The notes under the pieces are model-generated. The model had not been told where the DNA came from. It made no database searches and saw only the letters and a list, made by a program, of their open reading frames with translations. From assembly GCF_001269925.1 (NCBI RefSeq), contig NZ_LHVO01000028.1, positions 62,001 through 126,000 of the forward strand: a stretch of 64,000 bases of DNA, given 5' to 3'. This DNA is from Pseudomonas sp. MIACH (GTDB lineage: Bacteria; Pseudomonadota; Gammaproteobacteria; Pseudomonadales; Pseudomonadaceae). The translations under genes were made by a program, and so were the position numbers. Positions within the stretch are counted from its first letter, which is position 1, and every line of letters starts with the position of its first letter. This document shows, piece by piece, positions 44,677 to 53,847 of this stretch.

Positions 44677-47406
44677 TCACGCCAGCAAGCCCATCGCCTT
44701 GGCTCGCGCCACCGCCTGGGTGCGTCGCTCCACCCCCAGTTTGCTATTGATGTGACTGGCATGGGTCTTAACGGTGTGCAGGGAGATAAACAGCTGGTTG
44801 CTGATTTCCTGGTTGGAGCAGCCTTGGGCGATCAGTTGCAGGACCGCCAGCTCGCGCGTGCTGAGGGTTTCGTGGCTGGTCATAACGTCGGGCGCCACCA
44901 CCGCAGGAAGAAGCGCGAGCAGGCTCTGGTGCAGCGGACCTTGCGGGTCTTTGCCCAATTGCTCGCGCATCCAGTCCGGATACCCGTCCAACAAGCGCTG
45001 GAACGGCTGTAAAGCGCCCCCGGCGCCCGCCTCAAACGCCTGGGCCAGTACCGGCCGCGCCTTGGCTTCCTGACCGCACTCCAGCAGCAACTGCGCCTGC
45101 TGAGTCAACGCCATCAGGGCAATCATCTGGCGCCCACTGTCGTGAGCTTGTTGCGCCAGTTCTTCGAGCCGCTCCAGCGCCGCCTGGGGTTGATGGCGGG
45201 TGGCGTCAAGGGCGGCTTGTTGCAGCCCGATATGTTGCGGCAAGTGCGGGTGGAATTCCGGTGCCGCGGCGGCTTTTTCGCCGTTGTAGGTCTGTCCCAG
45301 CCGCGTCAGCCAGGCATCCGCCAGGTCAGTACGGCCTTGGGCCAGCCACAGTTCGCATTTGATCAGGGTGATCATCGCCAGGTAGTAGATCGGTGGCACG
45401 TCCCAGATATGCATCAAGCGTTCAGCTTCGGCGAGTTCGGCGAAGGCTTTGGGAAAGTCATGGCGTCGCCCTTCGAAGCTGGCGATCACGCAATGGCCGA
45501 TCAGCACGCTGATGTCGCGGCAGGCGCGCGCCTCTGCCAGTCCCGCGCGCAGGTGGGCGATGCCGGCTTCGGGCTGGTTGCGCATCAACAGCAAATAGCC
45601 TTCGTAGAGCGACAGCCGCGCACGCACCGCATACAGCCGCTGCGGTGCCAGGCCGTGCAGGCGTTGCAGGCCCTGGCGCACTTCATCAAGGGCGCGCAGG
45701 ATTTCGCCACGCGCCTGCAGCACCCGTGCACGGTCGTAATGGGCCAGGGCTTCGAACAACGGGTTGCCGACGCGCTGCGCCAGTTCCAGGGATTCACGGT
45801 TCAGGCCACGGGCGCGCCACAAATCGCCATCGGCGATGGCCAGGTTGGACAGGGTCGACAGACACACCAGGCGCTGGCCGTAACGCCGTTGCGGCAGGCT
45901 TTCCAGCGCCTCGCTGCAATAGCGTTGAGTCAATTCACGATCACCTCGGCCACGGGCGATAATCCCGCTCAGCGCCAGCCATTGGGCCAGCATCGACTTT
46001 TGCGCGGTGGCAGACGGCGCCGGCAGGAAGCGACTGAGGTAAGCCGATAACTCCTGAGCCGCATCCAACTGGCAGGCCAGCCCCAATGCCCAGCTGTACA
46101 GCACAATCAGGCGCGGCGTGCTGATCAGCAGACTGTCGGGCAAGTCCATTTTCCAGCGCAGCAACATGCCGACATTCTGCTCGGCCAGCAGTTGTTCTTC
46201 GGACAGGTTCTGTACCAAATTGGCCGCCACGTCGAGGTGCCCGGCGCGCAACGCCTGCTCCACCGCCTCGTCGATCAAGCCCTGGGCGTTGAACCACCGG
46301 CATGCGCGCAGGTGCAGGCTGGCGGCCGGCAATACATTGCTGCTGGCGCGGCGGCTGCGCAGCAGGTCGGAAAACAAATGATGATAACGGTACCAGTGCC
46401 CCTGGTCGTCCAAGGGCACCAGGAACACTTGGTGGGCTTGCAGGTAACGCAGGATTTCGGCGCTGTCATGGGCTTCGCGAACGGCATCGCACAGCTCGCT
46501 GCAAAAACGGTCCTGGGGCGCGGTGTCGAACAGGAACGCCTGCACTTCGGGCGGCAGGCAGTCGATCACTTCTTCCAGCAGGTAGTCGCGAATCAGCCCT
46601 TCCCCACCGTGCAGGCCTTGCGGCAAGGCGCCGTCATTGCCAGCTTCGGAAGCCGCCAGCAGCCAAAAGCGCAAACCGGCCACCCAGCCCTCGCTGCGAC
46701 GGATCAGGTTGTCGAGGGCTTCACCACTCAAGGCGCTGCTGTGGCGATCCAGTAACGCCTGGGATTCGGCATGGGTCAGGCGCAGGTCTTGCTCGTGCAA
46801 CTCCAGCAAATGCCGTGACAGTCGTAGGCGCGCCAGATGCCAGTCCGGACGTTGGCGGCTGGTGACCAGCACCACCAGGCCATCGGGCAAGTGGTTGAGG
46901 AAAAATTGCAGGCAACGGTCGAGCACGGGGCCCTGGGCCAGATGGTAGTCATCCAGCACCAGCAATAATGGCGCACGGGTGGACAAGTGGACGGTCAGCT
47001 CATCGAGCAGGCCATCGAGCCATTCTTCAAACGCAAAGGGTTGGTGGCGCTGGCGCATTTTCAGCAAGCCCAGTGATTGGGCGCCGAGTGCCGGAAAATA
47101 GTGCTGCAACCCTTCGAGAAGGCGCTCAAGAAAACGCCCCGGGTCGTTGTCCCGTGGGCTCAGGCCCAGCCACAGGCTTTGCCAGTGGGGCGGCAGGCCC
47201 TGGCAGAACTCCACCGCCAACGAACTCTTGCCAAACCCCGCCGGGGCGCTGACCAGCAGCAACCGCCCTTCCAGGCCGGCGCTCAGCCGTTCACACAGGC
47301 GGGGGCGCGGCACATAGCCATCAGGCAGCGGAGGCCTGTAGAAACGACCTTCCAGGGACGGGATTACCCTACTGGCAGGCCCTTGGATTCGGGACAGATC
47401 AGTCAT
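44677..47406 (-). CDS. MalT-like LuxR-family ATP-dependent regulator
   Basis: Large STAND-type activator of about 908 residues from the ATG at 47406 (a second possible ATG at 47439). Walker A SAPAGFGKSSLA at 53-64, Walker B LLVLDDYHLAQGP at about 150, a long helical TPR-like arm (about 400-830) and a C-terminal LuxR HTH (TLSTRELAVLQLIAQGCSNQ through VKTHASHINSKLGV). Such proteins bind an inducer and ATP, oligomerise, then activate transcription. It is downstream of and on the same strand as the DUF1329/DUF1302 genes, which are the likely targets. Confidence 0.93.
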   Translation of the reverse strand: MTDLSRIQGPASRVIPSLEGRFYRPPLPDGYVPRPRLCERLSAGLEGRLLLVSAPAGFGKSSLAVEFCQGLPPHWQSLWLGLSPRDNDPGRFLERLLEGLQHYFPALGAQSLGLLKMRQRHQPFAFEEWLDGLLDELTVHLSTRAPLLLVLDDYHLAQGPVLDRCLQFFLNHLPDGLVVLVTSRQRPDWHLARLRLSRHLLELHEQDLRLTHAESQALLDRHSSALSGEALDNLIRRSEGWVAGLRFWLLAASEAGNDGALPQGLHGGEGLIRDYLLEEVIDCLPPEVQAFLFDTAPQDRFCSELCDAVREAHDSAEILRYLQAHQVFLVPLDDQGHWYRYHHLFSDLLRSRRASSNVLPAASLHLRACRWFNAQGLIDEAVEQALRAGHLDVAANLVQNLSEEQLLAEQNVGMLLRWKMDLPDSLLISTPRLIVLYSWALGLACQLDAAQELSAYLSRFLPAPSATAQKSMLAQWLALSGIIARGRGDRELTQRYCSEALESLPQRRYGQRLVCLSTLSNLAIADGDLWRARGLNRESLELAQRVGNPLFEALAHYDRARVLQARGEILRALDEVRQGLQRLHGLAPQRLYAVRARLSLYEGYLLLMRNQPEAGIAHLRAGLAEARACRDISVLIGHCVIASFEGRRHDFPKAFAELAEAERLMHIWDVPPIYYLAMITLIKCELWLAQGRTDLADAWLTRLGQTYNGEKAAAAPEFHPHLPQHIGLQQAALDATRHQPQAALERLEELAQQAHDSGRQMIALMALTQQAQLLLECGQEAKARPVLAQAFEAGAGGALQPFQRLLDGYPDWMREQLGKDPQGPLHQSLLALLPAVVAPDVMTSHETLSTRELAVLQLIAQGCSNQEISNQLFISLHTVKTHASHINSKLGVERRTQAVARAKAMGLLA

Positions 47407-47541
47407 CGCCGGGCTCTTGTGAAAGGCTGTTGTCGGCATTGCAGATGTCCGCAGACTAGCGGTAAAAGCGGTGGGTTTGTAGATCTTTGCAACATTCGCC
47501 TGAAAAAGAACTGAGACAAGAAATATCGCCACAAACAAAAA

Positions 47542-47629
47542 GTGGGAGGGGGCTTGCTCCCGATAGAGGCGGATCAGTCAATGCATGCGCTGACTGTCAC
47601 ACCGCTATCGGGAGCAAGCCCCCTCCCAC
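47542..47629. repeat. REPIN: two inverted GI-type REP sequences
   Basis: GTGGGAGGGGGCTTGC (47542-47557) and its exact complement GCAAGCCCCCTCCCAC (47614-47629) face each other, with further pairing GCTCCCGATAG/CTATCGGGAGC inside and a CAGTCA/TGACTG core. This is the doublet form (REPIN) of the 16-mer known from P. fluorescens, mobilised in trans by a RAYT transposase not present here. It lies between DUF1329 and the regulator gene. Confidence 0.93.
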
Positions 47630-47648
47630 ATTGAGTTACTCGTGCAGC

Positions 47649-49013
47649 TTAGCGAACACCGTCCTGGCGCAGGGCCGCTGGGGTGAAGTCGCTGGTGGTG
47701 GCGGTGAAGCCGAAGTCATAGGCCTGTTTCTCTTCGTTCTTCATGCCCAGTGCCAGGTAACGGCCGGACTGCAGGTCGTAGAGGGTTTCCAGGGCGTACC
47801 ACGGCACTTGCTTGTCGTAGTAGTTCTCGGCATGGGCCTCGGCGACGCGCCACAGTTGGCCGCGACCGTCGTAGTGATCGATCACTGCGGCTTGCCAGGT
47901 GTCTTCGTCGATATAGAAGTCACGCTTGGCATAGATGTGGCGTTGGCCTTCCTTCAAGGTCGCGACCACGTGCCAGACACGACGCAGCTCGTAGCGTGCC
48001 AGGTCCTGGTTGATGTGACCGGCCTTGATGATGTCGGCGTACTTGAGCTTCGGATCGTCGATCTTGTAGCTGTTGGAGGCGATGTAGATTTCCTTCTTGC
48101 CTTCCAGTTTCCAGTCGTAGCGATCCGGCGCACCGTTGTACATGTCGAGGTTGTCGGAGGTACGCAGACCGTCGGCAGCGGTACCCGGCCCGTCATAGGA
48201 CACTTGCGGCGCCCGGCGCACACGGCGCTGGCCGGCGTTGTAGACCCACGCCGAACGCGGCTCCTTCACCTGGTCCAGGGTTTCGTGCACCAGCAGCACA
48301 CCACCGGCCAGACGTGCCGGCGCGGTCACTTGCTGCTTGAAGTAGAACAGCACGTTGCCCGGGTTCTTCGGGTCGAAGTCCTTCATCTTGTCGCGGAACA
48401 CGAACTGGTCGCGGAAGTACACCAGGCTGTAGGAACCGTTGGTTTGCGGCGTGGCCTGGGTCACCAGGCGGGTCACGCTGCCACCGCGATAACGGGTGAT
48501 GTGGTTCCAGATAACTTCCACACCGCTTTTCGGGATCGGGAACGGAACGGCGGTTTCAAAGTTTTCCAGGCCGTTGCCGCCAGACACCAGGTTGGTGGTG
48601 GTGGCGTTCTTCTTGATGGCGGCGAACACATCGGCCGGTACGGTAGCGCCGCGATGGGTCGGGTAGACCGGCATCTTGAAGGTTTCCGGGTAACGCTTGA
48701 ACATCGCGTACTGCCCCGGTGCCAGCTTGTCTTTGTACTGCTCGACGTTTTGCGCGGTGATGGTGAATTGCGGTTGTTCGCTGGCGTACGGGTTGGCCAG
48801 GAACCCACGGGCATCGACGGCGCCGGCGTTGGTAGGCATAGGCGACCATTTAGGGATGGTGCCCGCTGCGTTACCGGCCATTTCCGCGCCCATCGGCGTC
48901 AGGGTCGTGCCCAGCTTGGCGGCTTCATCCGCCGACACCGCCGCCATGACGTTACTCGCCAGGATCGACAGCCCAAGCACACCGACGTGCAACAGACTTT
49001 TGGTTATTTTCAT
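47649..49013 (-). CDS. DUF1329 periplasmic protein
   Basis: 454 residues with a signal peptide (MKITKSLLHVGVLGLSILASNVMA). DUF1329 proteins have a LolA/LolB-like lipid-carrier fold and almost always travel with DUF1302 genes. Landmarks: GTTLTPMGAEMAGNAAGTIP at the mature N-terminus and WYALETLYDLQSGRYLALGM near the C-terminus. It starts 29 bp after the DUF1302 stop, so one operon. Role: probably shuttles a hydrophobic substrate across the periplasm (inference). Confidence 0.9.
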   Translation of the reverse strand: MKITKSLLHVGVLGLSILASNVMAAVSADEAAKLGTTLTPMGAEMAGNAAGTIPKWSPMPTNAGAVDARGFLANPYASEQPQFTITAQNVEQYKDKLAPGQYAMFKRYPETFKMPVYPTHRGATVPADVFAAIKKNATTTNLVSGGNGLENFETAVPFPIPKSGVEVIWNHITRYRGGSVTRLVTQATPQTNGSYSLVYFRDQFVFRDKMKDFDPKNPGNVLFYFKQQVTAPARLAGGVLLVHETLDQVKEPRSAWVYNAGQRRVRRAPQVSYDGPGTAADGLRTSDNLDMYNGAPDRYDWKLEGKKEIYIASNSYKIDDPKLKYADIIKAGHINQDLARYELRRVWHVVATLKEGQRHIYAKRDFYIDEDTWQAAVIDHYDGRGQLWRVAEAHAENYYDKQVPWYALETLYDLQSGRYLALGMKNEEKQAYDFGFTATTSDFTPAALRQDGVR

Positions 49014-49042
49014 GTTCTGGTCTTCCTGAAAATACAGTGTGC

Positions 49043-50917
49043 TTAGAAGTTGGCGCCGAAGCTCAGGGCGACGAAGTCGCGGTCACTTGAGGTATTGAAG
49101 TCGCCCCCAAAGAAGTTGGTATAGGCGAGGCTCGCTGTGTAGGTGTTCTGATACTCAGCATCCAACCCCAGGCTCACCGCTTTACGACCCTCTTCAAAGT
49201 TGCCACCTGGACCTGGCGAATAACCACTCACATCATGGGACCACGCCACGTTGGGCTTGAGATTCACACCGGCAAAGACGTCCGGGTATTCCCAAATTGC
49301 GCGGCCACGGTAGCCCCAGGAGGTGGAGGTGGTGAAGCCATCATTGTTGCAGTTAGCAGTACGGTTGCTGGCATCGGCACCAGGACCGGCACCGGTGATC
49401 GTGCCAGAGTTAAGCGTTGCACAGAGAGCACCTTGTCCAGGGCCATACACAGGGTCACGCCCGTAACGCGCTTTGTCGCGGCTTTCCAAGCCCCCCACAT
49501 GCGTCACGCCCACTTCGCCGACCAGCGTAAGACGGCTGGCCCCCATGACCTGATCGAAAAAGTGCGTGAAGGTTGTCTGGAACTGAGTGATTTCCTTACG
49601 GCGATAGCCGTTCAGGTCCGTGTCGGCAGCACCTTTGAGCGGAGAAGCAGCGCCCAGGCCAATCAGCGGCGTGACGCCCGCGTAGAGGATGTCAGTGGTA
49701 TTGAGTTGCACCGGAGCGTTTGGTCGGTAGCTGAGTTCTCCGCTCCATGCCGTGCCGGTAGGTAACGTCGTGGAGAAGCTTAAGCCATAAAGGCGGATAT
49801 CTTCTGGGTACTCGACAAAGTAGCTGGAGTTACCCGCGACAATAAGTGGACGCAGGCCCACCGCTGGGGTAGGTGTCAGAGAGTTGGCCGCTGCATAAGT
49901 CGCAGCCGACGCCCCCCGTGCACTGAAAATCGGAGCCCGGCTGTGATAGTTCATGAAATAGGCGCCGAACTCGGTGTCCAGCGGTTCGTAGTTATAGTGA
50001 AACGCCACGCCGAATTGACCACTGTCGCGCGCATCACGATCAGGCCCACGCTTGACCAGCACGCCCTCTTCGTTAACGTTGACCCCAAAGTTGTTCAGCA
50101 GCGGCAACGCGCCGGGCTGAGTCGCAAGGAACGAACGTTTGCTGAGCAGTCGGAGGTTGTCCGTACAGCCATCGGAAATAACATCAGGCTGAGAGAAGAA
50201 CGTCCCGCAGTTATCCGTAACAGTCTGGTCCCATTCCAACTGATAAAACGCTTCTGCCGACAGGTTATCGGTCAACGTTTGCGATACGTAGAACATGTTG
50301 ACCGGAATCAAGCCTTCCTTGATTTCCGCACCCGGACGACGGAATGCGGACACGTCGATCGGGTTGACGGAATTAATGCCGCCGCCGATGAAGGTGCTTT
50401 CACCCCAGCTCACTACTTGCTTACCGAACCGAACGTTGCCGGGCTGATCGGCAATGGAATAGTTGTGGTAGATAAACGCATCAAGAATCTGCCCACCAGA
50501 AGACTTCGCGCCCTCTTTGCGGTTGTTATCGCTGATGTCCTTGAACTCACGGTTTTCATCCTTGAGTTCAAAGTCATACCAGTACTTGCCACGCACAAAC
50601 ACGCCGGTGTCACCGTACTTCAGTTCCAGATCGTGAATACCCTTGAAGATCTTCGAGAATGTTTCCCCACGCTTGAAGTTCAAATGGCCGTCATCGGAGG
50701 TTTGGGACAATCCCTTGCCGCCGTTATTGACACCAATCAGGTCACGGTTGGGCTTGGCTGTCGACCAGCTCGCCCCCACAGATAGCGACGAGTCAAAACT
50801 CCCTTCGATTTCACCGATATTGAAACTGACGCCGAATGCGGGCCCGGCGAGCGTAGAGGCGAGACTGACAGCCAGGGGCAATCTTGCCCGGCGCCAGAAC
50901 TGGTTTACTGAGGTCAT
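49043..50917 (-). CDS. DUF1302 outer-membrane-type protein
   Basis: 624 residues. Signal sequence (MTSVNQFWRRARLPLAVSLA, cleavage after AFG), then VSFNIGEIEGSFDSSLSVGASW, the DUF1302 opening. Alternating beta-rich sequence and a terminal aromatic (VALSFGANF) fit an outer-membrane barrel. GGAG is 8 bp before the ATG. Paired with DUF1329, likely to import or export a lipid-like substrate. A Vfr/CRP-like site lies upstream. Confidence 0.88.
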   Translation of the reverse strand: MTSVNQFWRRARLPLAVSLASTLAGPAFGVSFNIGEIEGSFDSSLSVGASWSTAKPNRDLIGVNNGGKGLSQTSDDGHLNFKRGETFSKIFKGIHDLELKYGDTGVFVRGKYWYDFELKDENREFKDISDNNRKEGAKSSGGQILDAFIYHNYSIADQPGNVRFGKQVVSWGESTFIGGGINSVNPIDVSAFRRPGAEIKEGLIPVNMFYVSQTLTDNLSAEAFYQLEWDQTVTDNCGTFFSQPDVISDGCTDNLRLLSKRSFLATQPGALPLLNNFGVNVNEEGVLVKRGPDRDARDSGQFGVAFHYNYEPLDTEFGAYFMNYHSRAPIFSARGASAATYAAANSLTPTPAVGLRPLIVAGNSSYFVEYPEDIRLYGLSFSTTLPTGTAWSGELSYRPNAPVQLNTTDILYAGVTPLIGLGAASPLKGAADTDLNGYRRKEITQFQTTFTHFFDQVMGASRLTLVGEVGVTHVGGLESRDKARYGRDPVYGPGQGALCATLNSGTITGAGPGADASNRTANCNNDGFTTSTSWGYRGRAIWEYPDVFAGVNLKPNVAWSHDVSGYSPGPGGNFEEGRKAVSLGLDAEYQNTYTASLAYTNFFGGDFNTSSDRDFVALSFGANF

Positions 50918-51101
50918 CGACGCTACTCCATGTGCATTATTGTTATGGCAGTGAGTTTGTTCTGTGATGCTTGTAACGGCCGGAATACAACGATTCCAAT
51001 GCCGCCTGGCAACTGAACCTCCATGGCCCGAAGCGACGCATCCTTGAAAAACTCTGGGTGGGACTATAGCCAGCAGGGGGTACCGCTTGATCCCTCTAAA
51101 G

Positions 51102-51117
51102 TGTGATTTGTATCACC
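51102..51117. promoter_or_regulatory. CRP/Vfr-like binding site
   Basis: TGTGA-N6-TCACC, one mismatch from the TGTGA-N6-TCACA consensus. It lies about 54 bp upstream of the predicted DUF1302 transcription start. Confidence 0.5.
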
Positions 51118-51218
51118 AACCCGTCTGCCACAGCCCTTTCGCCATGTCGGCGAAGGCCGACGCGGCAAGGATGGCTGAAAATCGGCAAATCACAAGTGAA
51201 GGCGCAAGATAGAGCATT

Positions 51219-51240
51219 GCCGTGCCCGAACGGGCACGGC
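51219..51240 (-). terminator. Hairpin after the acyl-CoA ligase gene
   Basis: GCCGTGCCC pairs with GGGCACGGC around a 4-nt loop, 9 bp after the ligase stop. No clear T-run follows on the minus strand, so termination may be partial. Confidence 0.65.
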
Positions 51241-51248
51241 GAGGAGCG

Positions 51249-52931
51249 TCAGAGGGTGGACAGGAAGGTGCTGTTGTTGGCCTGCCATTCGATGATGTCG
51301 ATACGGATACGTTTTTTGTCCAGCTTGCCGACACTGGTCTTGGGAATTTCCGTAACAACGGCGATCTGGCTCGGAATCGCCCACTTGCTCAAATGGCCCA
51401 ATTCGACAAAAGGCTTGAGGTGCTCCTTGAGCTCGCGGGCCCCAATCTCATGGCCGTCACGCACCACCAACAGCGCAAACGGGCGCTCGCCCCACTGCGG
51501 ATCGGCGATGCCCACCACCGCTACTTCGCGTACCGCCGGGTGACGGCTGACCAGGTCTTCGAGGGCCAGGGACGAGATCCACTCGCCGCCGGTCTTGATC
51601 ACGTCCTTGATGCGGTCGCGAATATCGATCACGCCAAATGCATCGAGGGTGGCCACGTCGCCCGTGTGCATCCAACCGCCCGCCCACAGCTCGGCGCCCT
51701 TCTGCGGCTCGTTGTAATAGCCCTCGGTCAGCCACGGCGCGCGCAGGACCAACTCGCCCTGGGACTCGCCGTCGGCGGGCAGGAAATTACCCTCTGTGTC
51801 CATGATCGCCGCTTCCACCAACGGGCCAGGCACGCCGGCCTTGATGCGGTAGGTGATGCGCTCGTCCTCGGTACCGGCCATCAGCTCTTCGTTGAGGTGG
51901 GCGCAGGACACCAGCGGGCCAGTCTCGGACATGCCGTACGCGGCGGTCAGCTGAATCCCACGCGCTTTCGCCGCCTCATACAGCGTGCGGTTGAGGGCGC
52001 TGCCACCGATGACGATTTTCCAACCACCAAAATCCACGCCTTGGGCGGCCTTGGCGTTGAGCACCATTTGCAGGATGGTCGGCACGCAATGAGAGAAGGT
52101 GACCTTCTCCTTGCGCCACAGCTCCACCAGGTATTCCGGGTCGTAGCGGCCCGGGTAGACCTGCTTCAGGCCAAGCATGGTTGCGACATACGGCAGGCCC
52201 CAGGCATGCACATGGAACATCGGCGTAATCGGCATGTACACGTCGTTGGTGCCCAGCAGGCGCACGCTGTCGATGCTGCCCATGATGGTCGACACGCCGA
52301 TGGTGTGCAGCACCAGTTGGCGATGGGTGAAGTACACGCCTTTCGGGTTACCGGTGGTGCCGGTGGTGTAGAAGGTGGTCGCGACGGAGTGTTCGTCGAA
52401 GTCCTGGAAGTCGTACTTCGGGCTGGCAGCGGCCAGCAGGGTTTCATACTCACCGACCAGATTGGGCAACTCGGCGGTCTTGGCTTCGCCGTCGGTGAGC
52501 AGCAGCGTCTTGTCGACGGTGGTGAGCTGCCCGGCAATGGCCTGGTAGAGCCCCACGAACTCGCTGTTGACCAGCACGAAGCGGTCCTCGGCGTGGTTCA
52601 TGGTGTAGAGAATCTGTTCCGGCGACAGGCGCACGTTGATGGTGTGGATGACCGCGCCGATCATCGGGATGGCGAACATGCATTCCAGGTAACGATGACT
52701 GTCCCAATCCATCACCGCCACGGTGTCACCGGCCTTGACCCCGGCGTCGGTGAGCACATTAGCCAGGCGCGCGACTCGCTCGATCAGGGTTGGGTAGGTG
52801 TAGCGCAGTTTGTCGCGGTAGACGATTTCCCGGGTCTTCTCGTAGCGGGTTCCGGACATCAACAGGCGCTTGATCAACAACGGGTATTGGTACGCACCTT
52901 CGGCGGGCGGAATAACACGGGTCTGCAACAT
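51249..52931 (-). CDS. Medium/long-chain fatty acid--CoA ligase (AlkK-like)
   Basis: 560-residue ANL-family adenylate-forming enzyme. P-loop TTFYTTGTTGNPKGVYFTH, the ATP motif AYGMSETGPL, hinge region DRIKDVIKTGGEWISSLALE and catalytic Lys near the C-terminus (PKTSVGKLDKKRIR). Resembles AlkK of alkane degraders and medium-chain ligases of P. putida. AAGGGA precedes the ATG. It activates fatty acids for beta-oxidation or PHA synthesis. Upstream of, and on the same strand as, the DUF1302/DUF1329 operon. Confidence 0.93.
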   Translation of the reverse strand: MLQTRVIPPAEGAYQYPLLIKRLLMSGTRYEKTREIVYRDKLRYTYPTLIERVARLANVLTDAGVKAGDTVAVMDWDSHRYLECMFAIPMIGAVIHTINVRLSPEQILYTMNHAEDRFVLVNSEFVGLYQAIAGQLTTVDKTLLLTDGEAKTAELPNLVGEYETLLAAASPKYDFQDFDEHSVATTFYTTGTTGNPKGVYFTHRQLVLHTIGVSTIMGSIDSVRLLGTNDVYMPITPMFHVHAWGLPYVATMLGLKQVYPGRYDPEYLVELWRKEKVTFSHCVPTILQMVLNAKAAQGVDFGGWKIVIGGSALNRTLYEAAKARGIQLTAAYGMSETGPLVSCAHLNEELMAGTEDERITYRIKAGVPGPLVEAAIMDTEGNFLPADGESQGELVLRAPWLTEGYYNEPQKGAELWAGGWMHTGDVATLDAFGVIDIRDRIKDVIKTGGEWISSLALEDLVSRHPAVREVAVVGIADPQWGERPFALLVVRDGHEIGARELKEHLKPFVELGHLSKWAIPSQIAVVTEIPKTSVGKLDKKRIRIDIIEWQANNSTFLSTL

Positions 52932-53078
52932 ACGAATCCCTTTTATGACTGCATGGTCTTGGCTTGAAGACCTGCACTGTAGAGAGGATATGTTTCAGCT
53001 AAATCAGCCAAAGGAATGATTTGCAGAGGCTGGGGAATGCTAGCTTTGAGCCATTATTCAGGGACAATGGAGGTCAAA

Positions 53079-53104
53079 TGTGGGAGCAAGCCCCCTCCCA
53101 CACT
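53079..53104. repeat. Single GI-type REP element
   Basis: Contains the 16-mer GCAAGCCCCCTCCCAC (53086-53101) within a small palindrome (GTGGGAG / CTCCCAC). A singlet rather than the doublet seen at 47542. It follows the LysE gene and could end its transcript. Confidence 0.85.
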
Positions 53105-53130
53105 GGATTGTGTTTACTTGAGAACAGCGT

Positions 53131-53763
53131 TTATTTCGCGCTGGTAAACGCCAACTTCACCCCAATCGCAATCAACACCGCCCCCATGGTCCGATCAAAC
53201 CAATGGCCCATACGCGCAAAGCCCGCGCGCACGCGCTGTTGGCTGAACAACATCGCCACCAGGCAGAACCACAACGCCGTTGCCACCGCCAGGTACACGC
53301 CGTAACCGGCCTGGATCGCCAGCGGCGTGTGCGGGTTGATCACCACGGTGAACAGCGACAGGAAGAACAATGTCGCCTTGGGGTTCAAGCCGTTGGTGAC
53401 GAAGCCTGCGGTAAACGCACCGCGTGGGGTGCGCTCGCCCGCTTCGCGGTGCAACTCGCCCTCGGCGAGAGGCTTGGCCGGTTGCGCGCGCAGGGCCTTG
53501 AAGCCGATGTACAGCAGGTAAGCCGCCGCCGCCCATTTCAGTGCGTTGAACAACACGATGGACTGGGACACGATCAGACCAATGCCGAGCAGGGAGTAAC
53601 CCACATGCAGGAAAATCGCCGAGCCCACGCCCAACGCGGTCCAGGTCCCGGCGCGGCGGCCGTGGGTCACGCTCTCACGCACCACCACCGCGAAATCCGG
53701 GCCAGGGCTGGCCACCGCCAACAGGTGAATCAGGGCTACGGTCAAAAACTCGGCGGCGTACAT
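53131..53763 (-). CDS. LysE/RhtB-family amino-acid exporter
   Basis: 210 residues from the ATG at 53763, which has GGAG 5 bp upstream (a GTG six bases earlier lacks this). Six hydrophobic segments and the family N-terminus LLAVASPGPDFAVVVRESVTHGRRAG; FVTNGLNPKATLFFLSLFTVV in the middle. Exports amino acids or homoserine lactone-like compounds; the substrate is unknown. Confidence 0.9.
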   Translation of the reverse strand: MYAAEFLTVALIHLLAVASPGPDFAVVVRESVTHGRRAGTWTALGVGSAIFLHVGYSLLGIGLIVSQSIVLFNALKWAAAAYLLYIGFKALRAQPAKPLAEGELHREAGERTPRGAFTAGFVTNGLNPKATLFFLSLFTVVINPHTPLAIQAGYGVYLAVATALWFCLVAMLFSQQRVRAGFARMGHWFDRTMGAVLIAIGVKLAFTSAK

Positions 53764-53847
53764 ACTCACTCCATTAAGTAACGGATTATTTCATCTGATA
53801 GGCTCGGCAGATTACGCCTTCGAACCCTATCGCAAAAGGTACAGTTG

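Larger units (their letters stand above)
50918..51248. other. Intergenic region with promoter for the DUF1302 operon
   Basis: 331 bp without an ORF. It holds the acyl-CoA ligase terminator (51219-51240), a CRP/Vfr-like palindrome (51102-51117) and a minus-strand -10-like TATAGT (51068-51063) with a poor -35, giving a leader of about 140 nt before the DUF1302 ATG. Consistent with activator-dependent expression. Confidence 0.55.
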
